The notes under the pieces were generated by a model, which worked only from the letters and a program-made list of their open reading frames with translations, had not been told where the DNA came from and ran no database searches. The position numbers and the translations under genes were made by a program. A stretch of DNA of 13,809 bases, from assembly GCA_036825435.1 (NCBI GenBank), contig DAISYG010000060.1, positions 1 through 13,809 of the forward strand, written 5' to 3'. Positions 7,212 through 13,809 of the stretch are shown here, piece by piece (the first letter of the stretch is position 1; the number at the start of each line of letters is the position of its first letter). This DNA is from UBA931 sp036825435. Lineage in GTDB: Bacteria; Pseudomonadota; Gammaproteobacteria; Burkholderiales; Casimicrobiaceae.

Positions 7212-8225
7212 TCATGATGGATTACGCTGACGCCAAGGCAAATACCATTCGACAAAACGACGCAAGCCATCCTCCAAGCGTGTATCCGGCGAAAATCTCG
7301 TCCGTTGTGCGAGGCGCGAGACATCGGCGTATGTCGCCTCAACATCGCCCGCCTGCATCGGCAAGTATTCGCGTTGCACTGGTTTTCCGATCAGCGCCTC
7401 CAAGGTATCGATAAACGTTTCCAACGCCACTGGCGTATGGTTGCCAATATTGTATATTGCATAGGGTGCACCGCTGATGGGATTATCCTGTGGCGGCAGT
7501 ATGGCAACGCGTACCACTCCTTCGACAATATCGTCGATACAAGTAAAGTCACGTTGCATTTTCCCGTGGTTGAACACTTTGATCGGACGCTCGCTGACGA
7601 TCGCGTCAGCGAACAACATCGGTGACATGTCGGGACGCCCCCAAGGGCCATACACGGTAAAAAAACGCAAGCCCGTCGTCGGCAAGCGAAATAAATGGCT
7701 ATAGCTGTGCGCCATCAATTCATCGGATTTTTTGGTCGCGGCGTACAAACTGACCGGATGATCAACCGATTGATCTTCGGAAAAGGGCAAAGTGTGATTT
7801 GCACCGTAAACCGACGAAGACGACGCGTAAACCAAATGTTTGATTTTCTGATGGCGACAACCTTCGAGAAGATTGCCGAACGCGGTAATATTGTTGCGCA
7901 GGTATGCGGCGGGATTTTGCAGCGAATAACGAACCCCAGGCTGTGCCGCCAAATGAATCACATGGGTAAAACAATTATTACGAAAGAGTGCGCGCGTGGT
8001 TTCTTCATCCGCGAGATCGCGCCGGAACAGCGTGAAGTTTTTATACGATGCCAGTTGTGCGATGCGCGCCTCTTTCAAACGGACATCATAATACGGATCA
8101 AAATTATCGACGCCGGTGACCGCGACGCCATCGCGGCATAGGCGCTGCGCCACATGCATGCCGATGAAGCCGGCAACACCGGTCACCAGCACATGGTCGT
8201 CAGTAGAAAACGAAGGAACATTCAT
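7212..8225 (-). CDS. UDP-glucuronate 4-epimerase (NAD-dependent epimerase/dehydratase)
   Basis: This is an extended short-chain dehydrogenase of 337 residues that most resembles UDP-glucuronate 4-epimerases (the LpsL/Cap1J/GAE type), which make UDP-galacturonate. Seen in order are the NAD motif GVAGFIG (16-22), the family-specific GVDNFDPYYDVRLKEARI (38-55), AAQPGVRYSLQNP (93-105), SSSSVYGAN (135-142), HPVSLYAATKK with Tyr161 and Lys165, RFFTVYGPWGRPDM (187-200), MQRDFTCIDDIVEGVVR and PMQAGDVEATYADV. The PYYD and GPWGRPDM blocks separate it from GalE and from dTDP-glucose dehydratases, though substrate should be regarded as predicted. Its ATG overlaps the glycosyltransferase stop as ATGA. The product could supply galacturonate for LPS core or a surface polysaccharide. 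Confidence 0.88.
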   Translation of the reverse strand: MNVPSFSTDDHVLVTGVAGFIGMHVAQRLCRDGVAVTGVDNFDPYYDVRLKEARIAQLASYKNFTLFRRDLADEETTRALFRNNCFTHVIHLAAQPGVRYSLQNPAAYLRNNITAFGNLLEGCRHQKIKHLVYASSSSVYGANHTLPFSEDQSVDHPVSLYAATKKSDELMAHSYSHLFRLPTTGLRFFTVYGPWGRPDMSPMLFADAIVSERPIKVFNHGKMQRDFTCIDDIVEGVVRVAILPPQDNPISGAPYAIYNIGNHTPVALETFIDTLEALIGKPVQREYLPMQAGDVEATYADVSRLAQRTRFSPDTRLEDGLRRFVEWYLPWRQRNPS

Positions 8226-9025
8226 GTTTTTTTATCCGAAGCGCGCTGTTTACGATGCAGCGCATACAGTTTGGCATATTTCAAAAAACTTGCCCACGCG
8301 CCGATGGCAATATGCGCAAAACCCGCCGCGCCATCGAAAAAACCGCCCTTGATGATGTAGAAACGAAAAAAGCGCGCCAGCGGCGACATCACCATGCGCC
8401 ACGCCGACGCACGCTTGCCCTGTGCAAAATCACGCTCGGCTTGCATCGTCGTATAACGATTCTGTTTCGCGACATACTCTTCAATCGACTCTGCCGATTC
8501 ATGCAAAAGATCGCCTTTCAACCGTTCAGGCGTGCCATCAAAAATGATTTTTTCGTGTACCGCATCATCGCTCCACCGCGCGTGCCGCCGATCAAACAAA
8601 CGCACCACCCAATCGGGGTAGCCCTCGCCGTGCCGCAACCAACGTCCGAAGAAGCGATTGCAACGACACAACGCATAAGCACCTGCTACTGGCTGCGCAC
8701 CGTTCTGCCACAGCGACGCGATCGCCTGCGCCAACTCGGGCGTCAAACGCTCGTCAGCATCCAGACTCAACACCCAATCATTGCGCGCAGCAGCGATCGC
8801 ACGATTTTTCTGTGCGCCAAACCCAAGCCACTCTTGTTGAATCACTTGCGCGCCAAACGCAGCGGCAATTGCGCGCGTGCTGTCCGTACTACCGGAATCG
8901 ACAACGACAATCTCATCGGCAAACGGCACCGACGCCAGACACGCTTCCAGCGTCGCTTCGGCGTTGAGCGTGATCAGCACCAATGACAGCGGTAACTTCG
9001 GTGCAGCTTCGGGTGTCGGTTTCAT
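8222..9025 (-). CDS. waaE: Family 2 glycosyltransferase, WaaE/KdtX-like LPS core type
   Basis: This cytoplasmic-face GT-A glycosyltransferase has about 267 residues. The N-terminal nucleotide-binding strand is LSLVLITLNAE (13-23). EIVVVDSGSTDST (38-50) carries the first catalytic-region Asp43, and LSLDADER (87-93 region) holds the DxD metal site at Asp89/Asp91. WLGFGAQKNRA is a marker I associate with the WaaE branch, as is the C-terminal FFRFYIIKGGFFDGAAGF segment. In enteric relatives WaaE adds a beta-1,4-linked glucose to heptose I of the LPS core; that role is inferred here from resemblance and from waaC/waaA directly opposite. I use the ATG at 9025; a TTG at 9034 would add three residues. 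It is the first gene of the minus-strand operon. Confidence 0.82.
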   Translation of the reverse strand: MKPTPEAAPKLPLSLVLITLNAEATLEACLASVPFADEIVVVDSGSTDSTRAIAAAFGAQVIQQEWLGFGAQKNRAIAAARNDWVLSLDADERLTPELAQAIASLWQNGAQPVAGAYALCRCNRFFGRWLRHGEGYPDWVVRLFDRRHARWSDDAVHEKIIFDGTPERLKGDLLHESAESIEEYVAKQNRYTTMQAERDFAQGKRASAWRMVMSPLARFFRFYIIKGGFFDGAAGFAHIAIGAWASFLKYAKLYALHRKQRASDKKT

Positions 9026-9111
9026 GGCGTTCAAAAAGTTAATGCCGCATATTGTACGTCAGCGCATGCGAATCCATTACAATGACGACGATTTTGGTTC
9101 ATTTTTGCGTT
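9026..9111. promoter_or_regulatory. Divergent promoter region between waaE-like gene and waaC
   Basis: The two surface-sugar operons start back to back with only 86 bases between them. ATTGTA at 9051-9056 is TACAAT on the minus strand, and TACAAT occurs on the plus strand at 9078-9083, giving one candidate -10 box for each direction. Between them lies the palindrome CGCATGCG (9063-9070), almost concentric with the pair. Recognisable -35 boxes are missing: the TTGTAC/TTGTAA copies sit 20 bases from the -10 boxes, which is too far. The promoter assignment is inferred from position and the -10 matches. Confidence 0.4.
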
Positions 9112-10083
9112 ATGCCTCTTCGCATCCTGATCATCCGCACCTCGTCGCTGGGCGACGTCGTTTATGCCACTGCCGTGTTGGCGGACATTCGTCGTGCGCA
9201 TCCCGACGCGGAGATCGACTGGGTTGCTGAAGAAGCGTTTGCCGATATCCCGCACATGGCGGGCGCGCGACGCGTAATCCCGTTTGCGTTGCGGCGCTGG
9301 CGCAAAGTTTGGTGGCGTGCGAGCGCTTGGCGTGAGCTGGCGGCATTCCGGCGTACGCTTCGTGAGGAAACCTACGATCTGGTAATCGACCTGAATGAGC
9401 AAGTCAAAAGTGCGATGGTCGGATATTGGGCGCGTACCAAAACGCGGCACGGATTTGACCGCGCGTCGATTCGTGAACCGCTCGCCACGCTCTTTTATCA
9501 GCAAACGCATCGCGTACCGCGCACGTTGCATTTCATGGCACGTTGCCGCATGCTGACCGCCGCTGCGTTGCAATACGATCTCATCGCCGCACCGCGCTGG
9601 CAATGGAATATCGACACGTCGCCGTCGTTACCATCATCGCCTTACACCATGCTGCTCACGGCGACGTCGCGCAACGACAAGCTGTGGCCAGAAGACCACT
9701 GGCGCGCAATCATCGCCGCCTGTGCCGATCGCGGTCTCACCGTGCTGTTACCGTGGGGCAATGCGGAAGAACAAGCGCGCTGTCAACGGTTGGCGCAAGG
9801 TTTCGAACATACGCAGGTGCTACCGCGTTTGTCGCTCGCAGCGCTGGGCGGATTGCTGCAACACGCGCGTTGGGTGATCGGTATCGACACCGGCCTGACT
9901 CATTTTTCGGCAGCGTTGGACACGCCGACGGTTGCCGTGTTCACCGCGACGTCGCCGCGTCAGTTAGGCGTACACGTTCAAGGCGCGCACGCGCAGGATA
10001 TCGGCGACAAAGGCGTCGTTCCACTGCCGCAACAAGTGCTTGCCTGCGTTGATACGCTGTCACGCGGAGAAAGTCGCACATGA
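9112..10083 (+). CDS. waaC: Lipopolysaccharide heptosyltransferase I (WaaC)
   Basis: This family 9 glycosyltransferase (GT-B fold, 323 residues; about 320 is usual) transfers L-glycero-D-manno-heptose from ADP-heptose to Kdo of the inner core at the cytoplasmic membrane. The start MPLRILIIRTSSLGDVVYATAV contains the family N-terminal motif with Asp15 at the place of the catalytic Asp13 of E. coli WaaC. DLVIDLNEQVKSA (from residue 102), the ATSRNDKLWPEDHW nucleotide-site strand and GIDTGLTHFSAALDTPTVAVF towards the C-terminus are all recognisable. The frame is open back to 9052, but those 20 residues are not family-like and lie over the promoter region, so the ATG at 9112 is preferred although no Shine-Dalgarno is evident. 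Its stop overlaps the waaA start as ATGA. Confidence 0.9.
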   Translation: MPLRILIIRTSSLGDVVYATAVLADIRRAHPDAEIDWVAEEAFADIPHMAGARRVIPFALRRWRKVWWRASAWRELAAFRRTLREETYDLVIDLNEQVKSAMVGYWARTKTRHGFDRASIREPLATLFYQQTHRVPRTLHFMARCRMLTAAALQYDLIAAPRWQWNIDTSPSLPSSPYTMLLTATSRNDKLWPEDHWRAIIAACADRGLTVLLPWGNAEEQARCQRLAQGFEHTQVLPRLSLAALGGLLQHARWVIGIDTGLTHFSAALDTPTVAVFTATSPRQLGVHVQGAHAQDIGDKGVVPLPQQVLACVDTLSRGESRT

Positions 10084-11363
10084 TCTGGCGTGGGCTTTAT
10101 ACGCTACTCGGCTGGCTGCTGATGCCGCTACTCGTTTTGCGTTTGTATTGGCGCGGGCGCAAAAGTCCCGGCTATCGCGCACATATCGGCGAACGCTTCG
10201 GATGTTATTGCACCCCGCCGCTGCATGGCTCGATCTGGATTCATGCTGTTTCCGTCGGCGAAACGCGCGCCGCCGCACCATTGATCGCACAACTCGAAAA
10301 GCGTTATCCAGACAAACCGATCCTGCTCACGCACATGACCGCCACCGGTCGCGCCACCGGCGCAGCGCTGTATGGCAACCGCGTGATTCAAGCGTGGCTG
10401 CCTTACGATTACCGTTTCACCGTGCGTCGTTTTTTGAAACATTTTTCGCCCGACATCGCATTGCTGATGGAAACGGAAGTCTGGCCGAATGTGATCGACG
10501 AATGTCGCCGTGCCGCCATTCCCTGCTTCTTGATCAACGCGCGCATGTCCGAACGATCAGCGCGTGGTTACCAGCGCTTCGCTTCGTTCTCTCGCCCGAT
10601 GTTTGCCGCGCTCAGCGGTGTTGCAGCGCAAACGGAAAACGATGCCACACGCTTCGCTGCGCTGGGCGCAGAATACATCATCGTCACCGGCAATCTCAAG
10701 TTCGATATTCATGCGTTGGAAACAATGTGCGCGTTGGGCAAAGAATTTCGCCAACGTTTTGGCGGCGAAAACCGACCTCTCTGGGTCGCCGCCTCGACGC
10801 GCGAGGGTGAAGAAACATTGATTCTCGACGCGCTTTCACGCCGCGCCGATGCGTTGCCGAAGAATCTGTGCACCATCATCGTGCCTCGTCACCCTGAACG
10901 TTTTGAAACTGTGGCGGCACTCTTGGATGAGCGCCATTCACCTTATGTTCGTCGCAGTGAAAACTGCGTTGTTTCTCCTGACGTTTCATTTGTGCTCGGC
11001 GACTCGATGGGCGAGCTTTTTGCCTATTACGCCGCCGCTGATCTCGCCTTCGTCGGCGGCAGTCTATTGCCATTCGGTGGGCAAAATCTTCTCGAATCGA
11101 TCAGCGTCGGTGTGCCAACGCTGATTGGAACACATACCTTCAATTTTCAGTACATCAGCGACGCCGCGTGTCAGAGTGGCGCGGCTCGACGTGTACATGA
11201 TGCAGATGAACTGGTTGCTGACGTGGCAAATTTGTTCGATCATCCGCAGCAACGGCAAAAAATGCGAGAGGCCGGTTATCAATTTTTGGCACAGCATCGC
11301 GGTGCAACCGATAAGCTAATGCAATGGCTTGATCAACAATGTCCCAACGCGCATCAACCATGA
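10080..11363 (+). CDS. waaA: 3-deoxy-D-manno-octulosonic acid (Kdo) transferase WaaA
   Basis: This membrane-anchored GT-B transferase adds CMP-Kdo-derived Kdo to lipid IVA, building the LPS inner core. It has 427 residues (E. coli 425). The hydrophobic N-terminal anchor is residues 5-22. IHAVSVGETRAA (54-65) carries Glu61, equivalent to the catalytic glutamate of the family. LLTHMTATGRATG (82-94), LPYDYRFTVRRFL, METEVWPN (130-137), LINARMSERSARGY (151-164), IIVPRHPERF, and GDSMGELFAYYAAADLAFVGGSL leading into GGQNLLESISVGVPTLIG (333-350) are all conserved. It begins inside the waaC stop (ATGA) and ends inside the menC start (ATGA). Whether it adds one or two Kdo units cannot be read from sequence. 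Confidence 0.95.
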   Translation: MIWRGLYTLLGWLLMPLLVLRLYWRGRKSPGYRAHIGERFGCYCTPPLHGSIWIHAVSVGETRAAAPLIAQLEKRYPDKPILLTHMTATGRATGAALYGNRVIQAWLPYDYRFTVRRFLKHFSPDIALLMETEVWPNVIDECRRAAIPCFLINARMSERSARGYQRFASFSRPMFAALSGVAAQTENDATRFAALGAEYIIVTGNLKFDIHALETMCALGKEFRQRFGGENRPLWVAASTREGEETLILDALSRRADALPKNLCTIIVPRHPERFETVAALLDERHSPYVRRSENCVVSPDVSFVLGDSMGELFAYYAAADLAFVGGSLLPFGGQNLLESISVGVPTLIGTHTFNFQYISDAACQSGAARRVHDADELVADVANLFDHPQQRQKMREAGYQFLAQHRGATDKLMQWLDQQCPNAHQP

Positions 11364-12349
11364 CCGCATCTGCCCCTTCAAGACGCGCTGCTCTGTTTCG
11401 CTATCGTATCCCCTTTGTGGGTGCGCATATTGTGCGCAGTAGCGCATTTGAAACACGCGAAGGATTGATTTTACGTTTAAGTGAGCATCACCGCGAAGGA
11501 TGGGGCGAAGCCGCACCGCTTCCCGGCTTCAGCCACGAAACACTGGCGCAAGCCAAAACTGAACTACAACACGCGGCACAATGTTGGTTGAACAACGCTA
11601 CACCACCGGAAACGCTCTGTCCGTCTGCCGCTTTCGCTTTCAGTTGCGCATGTGCCGAACTGGATGAGTCCTTGCCCGCTGCAATGATGACGGAAGGCGC
11701 ATTGCTATGTGACGATGATCTCGAAATTGCAATCCGCCGCTTGCGTGCCACGCCTGAAATCATGTTGGCAAAATTGAAGCTTGGTCGCCATACGCCCGCG
11801 GAAGATGCTGCGCGTACCCGTCGTTTGCTGGAAGCTTTCCCTGCGTTGCGTCTACGACTGGACGCCAACCGCGCTTACACGCTTGATGATGCGCACCGCT
11901 TTGCCGAAGTCCTTCCACAGGCTCTGCGCGAGCGCATCGTTTTCATTGAAGAGCCGTGCGCCACACGGGAAGCATCGCGTGCATTTGCGCGCTCGACCCA
12001 TATTGTCATTGCCTGGGACGAAAGCACGCGCGAACCTGATTTTGTCGTGCAACGCGAAGAAGGCGTTGCCGCAATTATCGTCAAACCAACGCTCATCGGC
12101 GATCTCGCTCGCTGTCGAGCATTATGTCAAGCCGCGCATCATCACCAACTGGATGCTGTCATCAGTTCCAGCGTTGAATCAACGTTGGGGCTGACGCAAC
12201 TGGCACGCATCGCGGCTTGGCTGACACCAGGCACCGTTCCGGGATTGGATACCGCTGATGCCCTTGCTCAACAAGTACTGCGCTCGTGGCCGGGAAATTC
12301 AAAACCAACATTAATGATGAATGATCTGGAAGCAGTATGGCGCGCATAG
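11360..12349 (+). CDS. menC: o-Succinylbenzoate synthase MenC
   Basis: This enolase-superfamily enzyme of menaquinone synthesis dehydrates SHCHC to o-succinylbenzoate, with Mg2+. Numbered from the ATG at 11360 (329 residues), the acid-base lysines Lys138 and Lys140 lie in LAKLKLGR. The metal ligands are Asp168 (RLDANRAY), Glu197 (FIEEPC) and Asp220 (IAWDES), and the second catalytic Lys242 is in IIVKPTL. From memory of the E. coli enzyme (Lys131, Lys133, Asp161, Glu190, Asp213, Lys235) every position is shifted by exactly seven, so this is the E. coli-type MenC and should be active. GWGEAAPLPGFS and SSVESTLGLTQLARIAAWL are further hallmarks. The chosen start overlaps the waaA stop; an ATG at 11339 would add seven residues. 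It overlaps menE by 13 bases. Confidence 0.95.
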   Translation: MTASAPSRRAALFRYRIPFVGAHIVRSSAFETREGLILRLSEHHREGWGEAAPLPGFSHETLAQAKTELQHAAQCWLNNATPPETLCPSAAFAFSCACAELDESLPAAMMTEGALLCDDDLEIAIRRLRATPEIMLAKLKLGRHTPAEDAARTRRLLEAFPALRLRLDANRAYTLDDAHRFAEVLPQALRERIVFIEEPCATREASRAFARSTHIVIAWDESTREPDFVVQREEGVAAIIVKPTLIGDLARCRALCQAAHHHQLDAVISSSVESTLGLTQLARIAAWLTPGTVPGLDTADALAQQVLRSWPGNSKPTLMMNDLEAVWRA

Positions 12350-13707
12350 CTGATTATCCGTGGCAATATTGGGCGGAACATAAACCAAACCATACCGCGC
12401 TTTGGCATGAAGATGAAGCGATCAGTTGGCGGCAGTTATCGGATCGTGTTCAACATATTGCTGCTGCGTTGCAACAACAAGGCGTTCATGAAGGAAGTGG
12501 TGTCGCATTGCGCGACAAAAACAGTTTTGAACTGCTTCTGTTGTATCTCGCCATTTTATCGTGCGGTGCGCGTGTGCTGCCACTCAACCCTAAACTTCCA
12601 AAAACACAGGTTGATGTGCTGCTGGATTATCTCAACATTGATTTTATTCACGACTCTGAACAATGTGACTGGTCGGCGCAAACACTTCGTTTACCGAATG
12701 ATCAAAACCAAATCAATATCGCACCGGTTCCATACGACGATACACGTTCGGCGACGATGACGCTCACGTCAGCGTCAACCGGCATGTCCAAAGCAGCGGT
12801 GCACCACATTGCTGCGCATCTTGACAGCGCCGCAGGCGTCCTCGCTGCAATGAACTATCAGAGCGAAGATTGTTGGTTATTATCGTTGCCACTATTTCAC
12901 GTTTCGGGACAAGGCATTGTCTGGCGTTGGTTATCCGCAGGTGCACAAATCGCGGTGCGCGCGCCGCGCCCGCTGCATCATGCTTTGCGCTGTTGTACAC
13001 ATGCGTCATTGGTGCCAACGCAATTATTCCGCTTGTTGGAACAACCGCTTGAAAAGTTATTATTGAAAGAAGTCCTGCTCGGCGGCGCGACGATTCCCGT
13101 TGACTTGGTTCGTCGCGCCGAACAAGCTGGCATCATCTGCTGGTGCGGCTATGGCTTGACGGAAATGGCATCGACTGTGTGCGCCAAACGCGCCGATGCT
13201 CGCCCTGGCGTTGGCATTGCGCTACCCGGACGAGAAGTCAGAATCGTCGACCAAGAAATCCATCTGCGTGGTGCTGGTCTGGCGATGGGTTACTGGCGCA
13301 ACAGCGGCATTGAGCCATGTGTCGATGCGGAAGGCTGGCTACACACACGCGACTGCGGAGCTTGGGTTGATGGCGAACTGCGTGTTCTTGGCCGTCTCGA
13401 TAACCTCTTTTTCAGCGGTGGCGAGAATATTCAACCGGAAGATATTGAGCGTATCCTGCAACAACACCCAGGCATTCGACAAGCGATCGTCGTACCTATT
13501 GACGATACCGAGTTTGGACAACGCCCCGTTGCCGTATTGGATAAAGATGAAGCGCTTTCGTTTGATGAAGTTCACGACTGGCTGCACGATAAACTGGCAC
13601 GCTTTCAACATCCGGTTGCTTATTATGAACTACCCGAATCATTGAATAACGGCGCAATCAAAATTCCCCGACGCGCGATTCAGGATTGGGTCAAGAGCAA
13701 GGAATAA
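12337..13707 (+). CDS. menE: o-Succinylbenzoate-CoA ligase MenE
   Basis: This ANL-superfamily adenylate-forming ligase (456 residues; about 450 is usual) activates o-succinylbenzoate with ATP and CoA for ring closure by MenB. The P-loop reads TSASTGMSKAAVHH (144-157), with Ala where E. coli MenE has the Gly of TSGSTG. LPLFHVSGQGIVW (184-196), the adenine-site GYGLTEMAST (271-280), TRDCGAW with Asp339 (ribose-binding), the hinge GRLDNLFFSGGENI (352-365), and the C-terminal catalytic lysine Lys442 in GAIKIPRRAI are all recognisable. The ATG at 12337 lies inside the end of menC with a GGAAG-like ribosome site ahead. It is the last gene of the waaC-waaA-menC-menE run and is followed directly by a terminator. 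MenB and the other Men enzymes are not in the window. Confidence 0.94.
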   Translation: MARIADYPWQYWAEHKPNHTALWHEDEAISWRQLSDRVQHIAAALQQQGVHEGSGVALRDKNSFELLLLYLAILSCGARVLPLNPKLPKTQVDVLLDYLNIDFIHDSEQCDWSAQTLRLPNDQNQINIAPVPYDDTRSATMTLTSASTGMSKAAVHHIAAHLDSAAGVLAAMNYQSEDCWLLSLPLFHVSGQGIVWRWLSAGAQIAVRAPRPLHHALRCCTHASLVPTQLFRLLEQPLEKLLLKEVLLGGATIPVDLVRRAEQAGIICWCGYGLTEMASTVCAKRADARPGVGIALPGREVRIVDQEIHLRGAGLAMGYWRNSGIEPCVDAEGWLHTRDCGAWVDGELRVLGRLDNLFFSGGENIQPEDIERILQQHPGIRQAIVVPIDDTEFGQRPVAVLDKDEALSFDEVHDWLHDKLARFQHPVAYYELPESLNNGAIKIPRRAIQDWVKSKE

Positions 13708-13734
13708 AAAAGCGCTCTAACGAGCGCTTTTTTT
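13706..13734 (+). terminator. Intrinsic terminator after menE
   Basis: The stem AGCGCTC (13711-13717) pairs perfectly with GAGCGCT (13722-13728) around a TAAC tetraloop. It is followed by seven T (13728-13734), and an A tract on the left side lets the stem extend. The A tract overlaps the menE stop codon. Because both flanks are A/T tracts, it could also terminate transcription coming from the other side. Confidence 0.9.
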
Positions 13735-13749
13735 CAGACAATTTAGAGG

Positions 13750-13770
13750 AACGCTGATTAGAGCGTTTTT
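13750..13770 (+). terminator. Second, weaker hairpin terminator
   Basis: AACGCT (13750-13755) pairs with AGCGTT (13762-13767) around a GATTAG loop, and the T run continues to 13770. This is a 6-bp stem, weaker than the hairpin 16 bases upstream, and probably a backup. The remaining bases, 13771-13809, contain TTTACA at 13781-13786, which could be a -35 box of a downstream gene. The window ends before a -10 can be judged and I see no coding sequence there. Confidence 0.5.
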
Positions 13771-13809
13771 GATTTAATACTTTACACTCCTGTGGTAGTC
13801 TATCCGTAT

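Noticed and set aside
7163..7345. N-terminal extension of rmlB by 61 codons to an upstream ATG
   Set aside because: It overlaps the end of the epimerase gene in another frame, contains no Rossmann sequence, and the ATG at 7162 has AGGAGA six bases upstream and an exact family N-terminus.
8255..8986. Long plus-strand open frame (243 codons) opposite the WaaE-like gene
   Set aside because: Antisense shadow of a well-supported glycosyltransferase; its translation is Arg/His-rich without any domain signature.
9031..9603. Minus-strand open frame (190 codons) over the start of waaC
   Set aside because: Arg-rich antisense translation with no recognisable motif; waaC on the other strand is clearly real and this frame would cross the divergent promoter region.
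10040..10810. Plus-strand open frame (256 codons) overlapping waaA in another frame
   Set aside because: Frame-shadow of waaA caused by GC-rich codons; low-complexity Arg/Ser/Cys content and no domain.
1..13809. Mobile elements, CRISPR arrays, uptake-sequence clusters or prophage at the tRNA gene
   Set aside because: No transposase, integrase, terminal inverted repeats, spaced direct repeats, or copies of the Neisseria or Pasteurellaceae uptake words were seen on either strand; the tRNA is intact with no duplicated 3' end.

Overview
The window looks like a chromosomal segment of a Gram-negative bacterium that makes lipopolysaccharide (LPS) and uses menaquinone. It is most likely a gammaproteobacterium: MenC can be aligned with the E. 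coli enzyme at every catalytic residue with constant spacing, and RmlBACD, WaaC, WaaA, TrmL and a WaaE-like transferase are all of the types found in that group. I cannot name a genus from sequence alone. No phage, insertion sequence, CRISPR array or plasmid function is visible, and there is no gene-free stretch longer than 300 bases.

Layout. (1) Bases 1-76, minus strand: a tRNA-Thr(UGU) gene with an encoded CCA end and a recognisable promoter. (2) Bases 262-1176, plus strand: trmL (tRNA wobble 2'-O-methyltransferase) and a small GNAT acetyltransferase, 9 bases apart. (3) Bases 1204-9025, minus strand: a compact run of eight genes. In transcription order these are a WaaE-like LPS-core glycosyltransferase, a UDP-glucuronate 4-epimerase, rmlB, rmlA, rmlC, rmlD, a secreted trypsin-fold serine protease with a three-repeat C-terminal domain, and an unrecognised predicted lipoprotein. 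(4) Bases 9112-13707, plus strand: waaC, waaA, menC and menE, each overlapping the next, closed by a strong intrinsic terminator and a second, weaker one.

How the genes fit together. Regions 3 and 4 diverge from a gap of about 90 bases (9026-9111). Both start with LPS inner-core functions: WaaC adds heptose, WaaA adds Kdo, and WaaE-like enzymes add hexose to heptose. The minus-strand operon then supplies two activated sugars: UDP-galacturonate by epimerisation, and dTDP-L-rhamnose by the complete four-enzyme Rml route from glucose-1-phosphate. The plus-strand operon switches unexpectedly from LPS core to menaquinone (MenC makes o-succinylbenzoate, MenE activates it with CoA). Six gene junctions use a 4-base stop/start overlap or, at rmlA/rmlC, possibly do, implying tight translational coupling.

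The least expected content is the end of the minus-strand operon. An exported S1-type protease, with an intact His/Asp/Ser triad but no chymotrypsin-type activation aspartate, starts inside the rmlD stop codon and is followed by a lipoprotein of unknown function. The biosynthetic genes around it are well-known families, so this two-gene exported cassette is the best candidate for something undescribed.
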